From Thermoplasmata archaeon (lineage in GTDB: Archaea > Thermoplasmatota > E2 > UBA202 > JdFR-43): 32,122 bases of DNA. The notes beneath the pieces are model-generated. The model saw nothing but the letters and a program-made list of their open reading frames with translations, was not told where the DNA came from and did no database searches. Positions 23,087 to 30,650 of the stretch are shown piece by piece. Each line of letters starts with the position of its first letter. The first letter of the stretch is position 1. The position numbers and the translations under genes were made by a program. The DNA lies in the NCBI GenBank assembly GCA_008297865.1, contig VBQI01000002.1, positions 1 to 32,122 of the forward strand. The letters are read 5' to 3'.

Positions 23087-23932
23087 ATGCAAAAATTGGC
23101 TTTATTAATGCTTGTTTTATTTTTACTTCCATATGCCAATGCATGTTTTGTTTCAACAGATATAGAGCTTCAAATGGAGGAAACACCAACTGTGCCGTTA
23201 GGCGGAAAAACAACAGCTGAAATAAATGTTACTATTTCATGGGGAATGGGCCTATTTATTCCTCTCCCACTCATGATTCATCTGGAAGTTGAGGAAATAC
23301 CATCCTGGCTTACTATAAGTTTGTCGCCAACATCCTTCAATATTACGCCTATTGGATTTTTTGGTGGGCAGATAAGTAAGAATGTCGAACTCACATTTTA
23401 TGCTCATAAGGAGACGGAAGCTTTTATTCCAAATTCTTTCACAATTTATGCATATACTGATAAAAACTTTCTTATGAGGGCATCAGAGAAAAGGAAAGAA
23501 TTTTATGTAATGCAGGATTTTTATGATGGTGGAATTGTTGCAGAATTTCCAAATAATGTAAAGGTTATAAAAGGAGAAAGCACGCAAGTGAATATGAATA
23601 TCACAAACAATTGTAATTCACCTGTCGTTATAGAAATAAAAGATGAAAATACAACCAACTTTACACTTATTTATTCCGATAAGTTCACAATTTCTTCTCA
23701 TTCTGAAAAATCAGTTTCCTTTAGAATAAGTTCAGATAAAATAGGAAGAGAAAATGCAAGAATTAAAATCACCTATTATCCATCACAAAAGCCATCTGCC
23801 AGAAATAGCATTGAAGTTCCAGTGCTTTTAATAAGCGCGAGCAAGGGAATGGCAGGCGGCTCAGCTATTTCTGTAGCTATAATCATAATCATTATAGCAA
23901 TTATAATTTATGCAATATGGAGAAGAAAATAA
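23087..23932 (+). CDS. exported, C-terminally membrane-anchored protein, unknown function
   Basis: A 281-aa protein. A signal peptide (MQKLALLMLVLFLLPYANA) is followed by about 230 residues of beta-rich extracellular sequence with two Ig-like halves (about 25-145 and 150-245). The second, with QVNMNITNNCNSPVVIEI and KSVSFRISSDKIG, resembles CARDB/NEW3-type domains. It ends in one transmembrane helix (AISVAIIIIIIAIIIYAIW) and RRK, giving an N-out, C-in topology. No catalytic motif is visible. ATG 23087 lies about 22 nt after TTATTATATC. The 3' end overlaps the intact N-terminal part of the glyA reading frame by 16 nt, so the two are probably cotranscribed. Confidence 0.82.
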   Translation: MQKLALLMLVLFLLPYANACFVSTDIELQMEETPTVPLGGKTTAEINVTISWGMGLFIPLPLMIHLEVEEIPSWLTISLSPTSFNITPIGFFGGQISKNVELTFYAHKETEAFIPNSFTIYAYTDKNFLMRASEKRKEFYVMQDFYDGGIVAEFPNNVKVIKGESTQVNMNITNNCNSPVVIEIKDENTTNFTLIYSDKFTISSHSEKSVSFRISSDKIGRENARIKITYYPSQKPSARNSIEVPVLLISASKGMAGGSAISVAIIIIIIAIIIYAIWRRK

Positions 23933-25034
23933 AGGAACTGGTTAGAAAGCATGAGGCATATAAGCTCTCTGGAATAAATTTGATAGCTTCTGAAAAAGAA
24001 TAATTAAGGAAGCATTGAATGCACTGGCAAGTGATTTAGCGGGAAGATATGGAGATGGATGGTATGGTGGGAGTAAATATGCTATCGAAATATATGAAAA
24101 AGTAGAAAAGCTTGCCAGAAAAATTTTTAATACAAAACATGCCTTTATAACTCCTATATCTGGTAATATATGCGATTTAGCCATTATTTTTTCATTTACA
24201 AGAGCAGGAGATGAAATTGTGTCCATACCAAAAGAGCATGGTGGCTATCCCCTTTCATTCAAAAAATTCGAGAGGAGGTTTTATCCCCTGCCAATGAAAG
24301 ATTATGTTATAGACGAGGAAAAAATTGAGGAAAGGAAAGTGCCACTAGTTCTAATTGCTTCCTCTATCATTCTTTTTCCTCACCCGTTAAGAAGAATAGC
24401 AAAAAAATTTGATTCAGTAATTGCATATGATGCCTCGCATGTCCTCGGCTTAATAGCTGGAGGCCAATTTCAGCAACCATTGAAGGAAGGAGCAAATATA
24501 ATGATCGGCTCACCACACAAATCCTTTCCAGGGCCACAAGGAGGAATAGTTTTAACGAATGATGATGAAATTGCAGAGAAGCTTGCCCCTTATCTCCTTT
24601 TCGATTATGAACAAGGAATTGGTTTAATCGATAATCCCCATCTAAATAGAATTGCTTGCTTAGGCATAGTCATGGAAGGGATGAATGGCAAGCATCATGC
24701 AAAGCAAATTGTAAGAAATGCAAAATACCTTGCCAAATGCTTAGATGAACTAGGTATTGCAGTTAAATATGCTGAAAAAGGATATACAGAAAGTCATCAA
24801 ATTTTACTCGATTTCGAGGCCTTTAATTATTTTAAGAAGCTGGAAGAGAATAACATATTCATTGATTGCATAGGCAGAATGGGGGTGGCGGAGGCAACCT
24901 ATATTGGCATGAAAGAAAAAGAAATGGAGAAAATAGCACATATGATGGCAGATGTTTATAAGGGAAAAAATGTGAAAGAAGAAGCATCAAAAATGGCAAG
25001 AGAATTTTATATGTCCATAGGCAACATTATATAG
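23917..25034 (+). pseudogene. glyA: serine hydroxymethyltransferase-like gene with a frameshift near 23995
   Basis: A PLP enzyme of the SHMT family (serine to glycine with one-carbon transfer). The N-terminal 28 codons start at ATG 23917 (MEKKIKELVRKHEAYKLSGI), reach the conserved NLIASE, and stop at TAA 24001. The rest is intact in another frame, open from 23994: EALNALASDLAGRYGDGWYG, then AYDASHVLGLIAGGQF, then the PLP lysine in GSPHKSFPGPQGG. A one-base loss in the A-run GAAAAAGAA joins the frames. The track's TTG at 24015 is an artefact. The total of about 372 residues is shorter than the usual 420. It may be a recent pseudogene or a sequencing error in the A-run. Confidence 0.82.
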
Positions 25035-25158
25035 CCCAAGAAAGAAGTAGTTGCTGTCTCCCAATAGTTATTATGACTTTCTTCATTAGCATCTGCAGAT
25101 ACATTTTTGGTAGTTAAAAAAGATGCTCCTCATGCTTTTAAAATACTGGCAGAAAGCC

Positions 25159-26310
25159 TCAGGCCTTCCACATGGGAGAAATTTCTCTCAGCTTGTGTAT
25201 AACGCCTGGCAGCACTTCAAGTAAGTAATCAATATCATCCTCATCATTTTCTCTACCGAGCGTGAGACGAAGCGAGCCATGCGCATCTTCTGGCTTTATT
25301 CCTATAGCTAACAGAACATGGGATGCTTGAAGTTTTTTTGATGAGCAAGCTGAGCCGGTTGAAGCTGCTATGCCCTTTGCATCAAGCATTAAAACTAAGC
25401 TTTCCCCCTCTATGCCTTTAAAATAGAAGCTTGCATTATTTGGCAATCTTTTTTCTGGATGCCCGGTCAAATATGCCTCTTCTATTTCAAGTACGCTTTT
25501 TATTATTTTATCCCTAAGCCTCCTCATTTTTGCAGAATCTTCTTTCAATCTTTTCTTGGCCAGCTCACATGCTTTGGCAAAGCCAACTATGCCAGCAATA
25601 TTTTCTGTTGAAGAGCGCATGCCCTGTTCATGCCCTCCGCCGTGCAAAATAGGTTCTAATTTTGTTCCTCTCCTTACATATAAAGCTCCAACACCTTTTG
25701 GACCATAAATTTTATGTGAAGAAATGGAAAGTAAATCGACATTTAATTTTTTTACGTCTATATCTATTTTTCCTATGCTTTGAACAGCATCTGTATGGAA
25801 AATTATGCCATGTTTTTTTGCTATCTTTCCTATTTCTTCTATTGGTTCTATGGTTCCAATTTCATTGTTTGCATGCATAATTGAGATGAGAATGGTATCT
25901 TCTCTTATTTCCCCCTCTAAATTTTCAATATCTATCAAGCCATATTTATCAACTGGTAAATAGCTAATTTTAAATCCCTTTTTTTCTAAATATTTACAAG
26001 TTTCAAGAGCTGCGGGATGCTCTATTTTACTCGTTATTATATGTCCTTTTCCGTGCTTGAATGCTATCCCCTTTATTGCAAGATTATCACTTTCCGTCCC
26101 TCCTCCCGTAAAAACTATTTCGTTAGCATCTGAATTTATTAAATCTGCGACTTTTTGCCTTGATTCTTCTAAAGCTTGCTTAGCTTCTCTTCCCCAAGAG
26201 TGTAAGCTTGATGCATTTCCAAATTTTTTGCTGAAAAAAGGTATCATTGCCTCTAATACCTCCGCATCAACAGGAGTTGTGGCTGCATGGTCTAAATATA
26301 CTTTTCTCAT
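25159..26310 (-). CDS. cysteine desulfurase (NifS/IscS family)
   Basis: A 383-aa PLP enzyme that takes sulfur from cysteine for Fe-S clusters and thio-modified tRNA. Signatures: YLDHAATTPVDAEVLEAM at the start, GGTESDNLAIKG, HTDAVQSIGKI, the PLP lysine in SISSHKIYGPKGVGALYVR, and the persulfide cysteine in STGSACSS, followed by HVLLAIG. The track start at 26337 adds nine residues over a palindrome; ATG at 26310 (MRKVYLDHAATTP) is correct by homology. No scaffold gene (IscU/NifU) is adjacent. It is divergent from the Cys-containing HTH regulator. The palindromic site abuts its start codon, which suggests repression by an Fe-S or redox regulator. Its product supports NadA and RLI. Confidence 0.95.
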   Translation of the reverse strand: MRKVYLDHAATTPVDAEVLEAMIPFFSKKFGNASSLHSWGREAKQALEESRQKVADLINSDANEIVFTGGGTESDNLAIKGIAFKHGKGHIITSKIEHPAALETCKYLEKKGFKISYLPVDKYGLIDIENLEGEIREDTILISIMHANNEIGTIEPIEEIGKIAKKHGIIFHTDAVQSIGKIDIDVKKLNVDLLSISSHKIYGPKGVGALYVRRGTKLEPILHGGGHEQGMRSSTENIAGIVGFAKACELAKKRLKEDSAKMRRLRDKIIKSVLEIEEAYLTGHPEKRLPNNASFYFKGIEGESLVLMLDAKGIAASTGSACSSKKLQASHVLLAIGIKPEDAHGSLRLTLGRENDEDDIDYLLEVLPGVIHKLREISPMWKA

Positions 26311-26325
26311 TATTACACCGTAATA
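26311..26325. promoter_or_regulatory. palindromic operator TATTAC-ACC-GTAATA
   Basis: A perfect inverted repeat with 6-nt arms lies directly before the nifS ATG and 29-43 bp before the HTH regulator's ATG at 26354. It differs from the site at 4026-4040 only in the centre base. Candidate TATA boxes lie beside it: GTTAAAAAG (26326-26334, +) and CCTTAAATG (about 26335-26343, -). Confidence 0.6.
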
Positions 26326-26353
26326 GTTAAAAAGCATTTAAGGTTTTCTATTT

Positions 26354-26668
26354 ATGAAATTTCCATGCGAAGAAATGGCAAATAAAATTCTCCCTGCTTT
26401 ACGGGCAGAGATTGCAATAAAACTTGCAAAGGAATATAATAAAAGGCAGGTTGAAATATCTAAGCTATTAGGCATAACTCAAGGAGCAGTTAGCCATTAC
26501 ATTTCCTCTTTTAGAGGAAAGGATAGAGAAAAATTATACAAGCATCCAGAAATGGAGAAATACATAGATGAAATTACAAGGGAAATTGCTGAAGGAAATT
26601 TTGAAAGCGAAGATTTCTGCAAATATTGTAATAAGATAAAGAAATTAATCTCCTCTTCCGATATCTAA
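26354..26668 (+). CDS. HTH transcription regulator with conserved cysteines (COG2522-like)
   Basis: A 104-aa predicted DNA-binding protein. Residues 31-52 form an XRE-like helix-turn-helix (RQVEISKLLGITQGAVSHYI). Three cysteines frame the domain: C5 in FPCEEM and C89/C92 in FCKYC, which could bind an Fe-S cluster or zinc. This N-terminal Cys, HTH, C-terminal CXXC layout resembles the archaeal COG2522 family. ATG 26354 is about 24 nt after a TATA, so probably leaderless. It is divergent from the cysteine desulfurase across a palindrome, and its tail overlaps nadA by 24 nt. Its neighbours suggest it senses Fe-S or sulfur status; this is inference. Confidence 0.85.
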   Translation: MKFPCEEMANKILPALRAEIAIKLAKEYNKRQVEISKLLGITQGAVSHYISSFRGKDREKLYKHPEMEKYIDEITREIAEGNFESEDFCKYCNKIKKLISSSDI

Positions 26669-27538
26669 CATTCTTTGCAAAGGTTTTTTTGCCTTTTCAA
26701 TAACTTCATCATCAAGCAATATCTCAGGCTTCATATTTTCAAGGCTTTTAATAACTTTCTCTAAAGTTATTTTCTTCATTGTTGGACATATTGCATTTGC
26801 GATAGGATAAAATTCTTTCTCAGGCATTTCCTTTTTCATTCTATAGCAAAGTTCTTTTTCAGTTGCAACGATAAACTCCTTTGCATCCGTCTGCTTTGCA
26901 TATTTTACCATTCCTTCTGTTGAGGCAACTTTATCTGCAATGTCAATAACATCTTCTGTGCATTCAGGATGGGCAAGTATTTGGGCAGAAGGATGCTTTT
27001 CTTTAAGTTTTAGTATATCTTTTTTTGTTATTCCCTGATGTGTTGGACAGAAGCCGGGCCATAAGACCATGTTCTTATCTTTCACGAATCTCATTACATA
27101 CTTGCCGAGATTTTCATCTGGAGTAAATATTACTCCATTTGGCATATTTTCCACTACCTTTACTGCATTTGATGAAGTACAGCATATATCGCTTACCGCC
27201 TTGACATCAGCGGTGGTGTTAATGTAAGAAACAACATCATAATCATATTTCTCCTTCAATTTTATCACCGATTCTGCATCAATCATTGCTGCCATAGGAC
27301 ATTTTGCCTTATTATCTGGATGTAAAACGATTTTATCTGGGTTAAGTATTTTAGCTGACTCTGCCATGAAATCGACACCGCAAAAAACAATAACATCTGC
27401 ATCAGTTTGCTGGGCTTTCATTGCCAGGGCAAGAGAATCACCAACAAAATCTGCAACATCCTGTATTTCTGGACGTTGATAATTGTGAGCAAGTATAATT
27501 GCGTTCCTCTCTTTTTTCAATTTTTCTAATTTTTTCAC
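26645..27538 (-). CDS. nadA: quinolinate synthase
   Basis: A 297-aa [4Fe-4S] enzyme that condenses iminoaspartate with dihydroxyacetone phosphate to quinolinate in NAD synthesis. Conserved pieces: AIILAHNYQRPEIQDVADFV near the N-terminus, FCGVDFMAESAKIL, cluster cysteines in NKAKCPMAAM, SDICCTSSNA and NAICPTMKKI, and HPECTEDV. Length is typical. The GTG start at 27538 follows a TATA-like AAATTTATATTCC by about 24 nt. Its substrate comes from NadX, encoded at 16413-17183. NadC is not in the window. The 3' end overlaps the HTH regulator gene by 24 nt convergently, and cysteine desulfurase nearby supplies sulfur for its cluster. Confidence 0.96.
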   Translation of the reverse strand: MKKLEKLKKERNAIILAHNYQRPEIQDVADFVGDSLALAMKAQQTDADVIVFCGVDFMAESAKILNPDKIVLHPDNKAKCPMAAMIDAESVIKLKEKYDYDVVSYINTTADVKAVSDICCTSSNAVKVVENMPNGVIFTPDENLGKYVMRFVKDKNMVLWPGFCPTHQGITKKDILKLKEKHPSAQILAHPECTEDVIDIADKVASTEGMVKYAKQTDAKEFIVATEKELCYRMKKEMPEKEFYPIANAICPTMKKITLEKVIKSLENMKPEILLDDEVIEKAKKPLQRMLDIGRGD

Positions 27539-27571
27539 AATTTATATATCAAAATGGAATATAAATTTTGC

Positions 27572-30376
27572 CTAAAGTTTCTCTCCACAGTTTGGGCACT
27601 CCTTTATACGAGTAGCACAGCTTTTATGAAATGTTGCTCCACACTTACATTTAACAATTTTAGCCCCTTCTTTAAATCTTCCCAAACATACTATGCACTT
27701 TTCTTCTGCCTCGCCTCTTTCAATCAAAATCTCCTTTTTTCTAAATATGGAAAAATATGTTACAAGGGTAACAAAGGCAATTATAACAGGGATAAGAAAG
27801 TAAAGGTAATTTAGTCCACCTGCCGACGCAGCTTTTATAAAAATAATCCCTTCATTGTTACCCTCATTTTTTTCCTCCTTTTCATTCTTTTCATCCACCA
27901 CAATTTTTATTTCGTTTTCTTCATCGATATCCACATAAAATCCTATTTCTTTTTCCTCATTGTATGAGATATTGAAAATTGAAAAATCAATAAGTTCATT
28001 ATTTAAAAATATGGAGCAATTTACATTTTCAGCGTATCCTCCTACATTTTTTATTTTTACCTCCACATATATCTTATCTCCTTTTTTAGCATCTTTTGGT
28101 GTATAGCTAATATTTTCCACAATAAAGTCAGGAAGATAGATGCCTATTTGTTTTACTGTCTCGTTTTTGTTTCCTGCATCGTCGGTAATAGAAAGTTTTA
28201 CTGTATAATTCCCCTCCCTTGCATATGCATGTATAGGATTTTTTTCATAGCTTATATTTCCATCCCCAAAATCCCAAGTGTAGTTTACTATAGCGCCGTT
28301 AGTATAACTGTTAAAATGAACGATGACTCCAGGAGATGGATGTGTAGGTGTAAAACCGATGGAAACAATTGGGATGACACTGCTGAAATAAGCTACAATA
28401 TGTTTATCTGAATCCATTATAATTGTAGTTGAATTATTGGTATCGCCATTACTCCAATGGTCGAATTTATAGCCGGCATTTGCATGAGCGGTTAACTTCA
28501 CAACAGTTCCTTCATCATAAACTCCTCCTGCTGGGCTTACATAACCTGCATCGCTTGGCTCAACGGAAACGGTTAAGGTATAACCAAATTTTTCAAAATT
28601 GGCAACAATGCTCTTATTGCCATCTATTGTAATATTTATTGTTGTTTGACTTCCTGTAGCATCTCCACTCCAATGGTCGAAAACATAGCCTTCATTAGCT
28701 ATGGCAGTTAACGTTACAACAGTTCCTTCATCATATATTCCACCAGATGGACTAACATTTCCCGCTCCCACAGGATTTATTGCAACTGTGAGGGTATATT
28801 TTATAGCAGTTGTTGTAAAACTCCATACCGGAGAAGTTATTGTAGCTACGCCATCGCTAACAATAACATACCATTGATAGGTTGTTGAGTGTTGTAAGTG
28901 GGACCATGTTATGCTTGCTGTATTTCCTGAGGCAACTGTAACATTTCCTATCTCTGAGTTACCATTATAAAATGATACTGTAAGCATATCTCCATCGGTA
29001 TCGTTAACAAAAATGCTTAAAGTTGGATTTATTGAAACATCAATACTTCCATTTTCAGGCACGGGATTTTTTACATATGGAGGACTATTGATTCGGAATT
29101 GATACAATCCTGATTTATTTCCATTTCCAGAAGCATCTATTGCGTAGATATAAAAAGAGTAGTTTCCTGCATAGCTATATGTTCTGTTACAGAAATAAAC
29201 ATTTCCAGTGTTGTTCATGCTTAAATTTATATGGTTACCATTAGGATATGTTACATTTAGAAAAACATCAGCAACGCCAACATTATCTTCCACAATGCAT
29301 GAAATATTAACTTCCCTTCCTTTATTTTGCAATGGCGTATAGATAACGGAGGTTATAACTGGAGGAACATCATCAATTATTTCAAAGCTGTATGTAGCAG
29401 ATGTATTTACATTTCCGTTGACATCTTTTGCAAATATGGAAAAGTTATACAATCCTGGCGAATATGTAGTATTGTAGAAGTAAATGTTTCCAACATTGTC
29501 CATTGTAATGTTATATACAACGCCATCACTTATTCTTACTTTTGCAAACTCTACACCAAAATCGTCAGTGATTATGCATGAAATATTTACGTATTCATTA
29601 ACACATGCAACAACATTGGTTATTTCAGGAGGAGAAACATCTGTAATTTCAAATGAATAATTAAGATGGCCAATATTTCTAGCATCATCTTTTGCCTTTA
29701 TTTTAAATGTATAGTTACCTGCTGGCAAATTGTTATAAGCTTTCATACTTTCATTGCTCCAATTGCTCCAAGTATCGTAGCCTTCGAGCATATATGAGAA
29801 GATGATATTCGACGATGTATCATCGGTAGCATTCCATTCAAAATAAACATTTCTTACATGTATGACTGGTGAGGGAAATTCAATAAGCGTTATTACTGGA
29901 CTTGTATTATCAACTATTATACTCCCATTTATAATTTCTATTTCGGTAACATTTCCCTCCTCTGTTATAATTGCATTTGTAATATTTATATATGAAATCC
30001 CATCCTGAATAGCTTCAAAATATATAATAGCGAGGATCCCGCTCTCATTTGTTGCATTTGCTGAGAAGGCAACGATGTTGCGTATACTCCCATTTTCGTT
30101 ATCTATTTTTGTAAAATTTTCTATAATATCGTTTGCCCAATACTCAAACATATGACCATTTACAACCTCTTTTGCCCGCAATACATCTTTATTGAATATG
30201 ACATCGCACTGTGCACCTCTTATTGCATCAGATGGCTGTATGGAAATATTGACTGCTATGGTTTCGCCTGGTTTTGTTATGCTAACAGGGGGCTCTATTC
30301 TCATTATGTGTTTACCTTCTGCACTGACAAAAAATAAGATAAGAAGAAAGAAGAAAAGGAAAATCAGCTTTCTCAT
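27572..30376 (-). CDS. large exported cohesin / Ig / InlB / PKD / CARDB protein with TM helix and RING-like C-terminus
   Basis: A 934-aa surface protein. Signal peptide 1-20. A cohesin-like domain (about 24-155) starts IEPPVSITKPGETIAVNISI. Three Ig/Y_Y_Y-type domains span about 160-430. An FN3-like domain covers 430-525 and ends TSPVWSFTTT. Two InlB_B-type repeats (about 530-600, 605-668) each have G.YDEGTVV.LTA.AN.GY.FDHWS. A PKD domain (about 670-750) has YTWDFGDGN, and a CARDB domain covers about 752-835. One TM helix (about 845-868) leads to a cytoplasmic zinc finger, CIVCLGRFKEG then CKCGATFHKSC then CPNC, in a RING-H2-like order. GGTGAG 5 nt before the ATG is a good ribosome site. Function is unknown; ligand binding outside with signalling inside is a guess. 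Confidence 0.9.
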   Translation of the reverse strand: MRKLIFLFFFLLILFFVSAEGKHIMRIEPPVSITKPGETIAVNISIQPSDAIRGAQCDVIFNKDVLRAKEVVNGHMFEYWANDIIENFTKIDNENGSIRNIVAFSANATNESGILAIIYFEAIQDGISYINITNAIITEEGNVTEIEIINGSIIVDNTSPVITLIEFPSPVIHVRNVYFEWNATDDTSSNIIFSYMLEGYDTWSNWSNESMKAYNNLPAGNYTFKIKAKDDARNIGHLNYSFEITDVSPPEITNVVACVNEYVNISCIITDDFGVEFAKVRISDGVVYNITMDNVGNIYFYNTTYSPGLYNFSIFAKDVNGNVNTSATYSFEIIDDVPPVITSVIYTPLQNKGREVNISCIVEDNVGVADVFLNVTYPNGNHINLSMNNTGNVYFCNRTYSYAGNYSFYIYAIDASGNGNKSGLYQFRINSPPYVKNPVPENGSIDVSINPTLSIFVNDTDGDMLTVSFYNGNSEIGNVTVASGNTASITWSHLQHSTTYQWYVIVSDGVATITSPVWSFTTTAIKYTLTVAINPVGAGNVSPSGGIYDEGTVVTLTAIANEGYVFDHWSGDATGSQTTINITIDGNKSIVANFEKFGYTLTVSVEPSDAGYVSPAGGVYDEGTVVKLTAHANAGYKFDHWSNGDTNNSTTIIMDSDKHIVAYFSSVIPIVSIGFTPTHPSPGVIVHFNSYTNGAIVNYTWDFGDGNISYEKNPIHAYAREGNYTVKLSITDDAGNKNETVKQIGIYLPDFIVENISYTPKDAKKGDKIYVEVKIKNVGGYAENVNCSIFLNNELIDFSIFNISYNEEKEIGFYVDIDEENEIKIVVDEKNEKEEKNEGNNEGIIFIKAASAGGLNYLYFLIPVIIAFVTLVTYFSIFRKKEILIERGEAEEKCIVCLGRFKEGAKIVKCKCGATFHKSCATRIKECPNCGEKL

Positions 30377-30458
30377 TTTGTCTCACCATTGGGATGCACG
30401 CCATTAAATACTTATGACCTTTTAAATTTATTGCATTCTAAGACAAAAATATAAGAAG

Positions 30459-30533
30459 TGCTCCCGTCGGGATTTGAACCCGAGTCTTCGGCTCGAAAGG
30501 CCGAAATGATTGGCCGGGCTACACTACGGGAGC
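30459..30533 (-). tRNA. tRNA-Glu (TTC)
   Basis: On the minus strand GCTCCCG pairs with CGGGAGC, with discriminator A. The anticodon stem TCGGC/GCCGA closes loop CTTTCGA, giving anticodon TTC. The T-arm is CTCGGGTTCAAATCCCGA. No intron and no encoded CCA. It follows tRNA-Gln by 3 nt and is presumably cotranscribed with it. Confidence 0.96.
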
Positions 30534-30536
30534 ACA

Positions 30537-30609
30537 TAGCCCCGGGCAGATTCGAACTGCCGTCGGCGGATCCAAAGTCCGCCATGCTTGACCACTACAC
30601 CACGGGGCT
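30537..30609 (-). tRNA. tRNA-Gln (TTG)
   Basis: On the minus strand AGCCCCG pairs with CGGGGCT, with discriminator A. The anticodon stem GCGGA/TCCGC closes loop CTTTGGA, giving anticodon TTG. The T-arm is CGGCAGTTCGAATCTGCC. No intron. It is first in the tRNA pair, divergent from gatD, whose product helps convert Glu to Gln on this tRNA. Confidence 0.96.
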
Positions 30610-30620
30610 CGATGGCATTG

Positions 30621-30631
30621 GTTTATATACA
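30621..30631. promoter_or_regulatory. shared TATA element, tRNA-Gln/Glu (-) and gatD (+)
   Basis: GTTTATATACA is centred about 25 nt before the gatD ATG (30651) and about 17-20 nt before the tRNA-Gln 5' end (30609). The 41-bp gap has no better TATA for gatD. For the tRNAs, an upstream TTAAATATGAG (about 30635-30645) could serve instead, so sharing is likely but not certain. Confidence 0.5.
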
Positions 30632-30650
30632 AACTCATATTTAACCTTTA

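Noticed and set aside
23985-24010. Programmed -1 frameshift in glyA
   Set aside because: The A-run is not in the X XXY YYZ phase of a canonical slippery site. A lost base or sequencing error is simpler.
25035-25158. Possible gene fragment between glyA and nifS
   Set aside because: Short open stretches exist on both strands (LVVKKDAPHAFKILAES on plus, LTTKNVSADANEESHNNYW on minus), but neither matches a family I know and both partly shadow flanking genes.
28490-28790. Nucleotide repeat that might be a mobile element or array
   Set aside because: The similarity is explained by two tandem InlB_B-type protein repeats inside the 934-aa gene.
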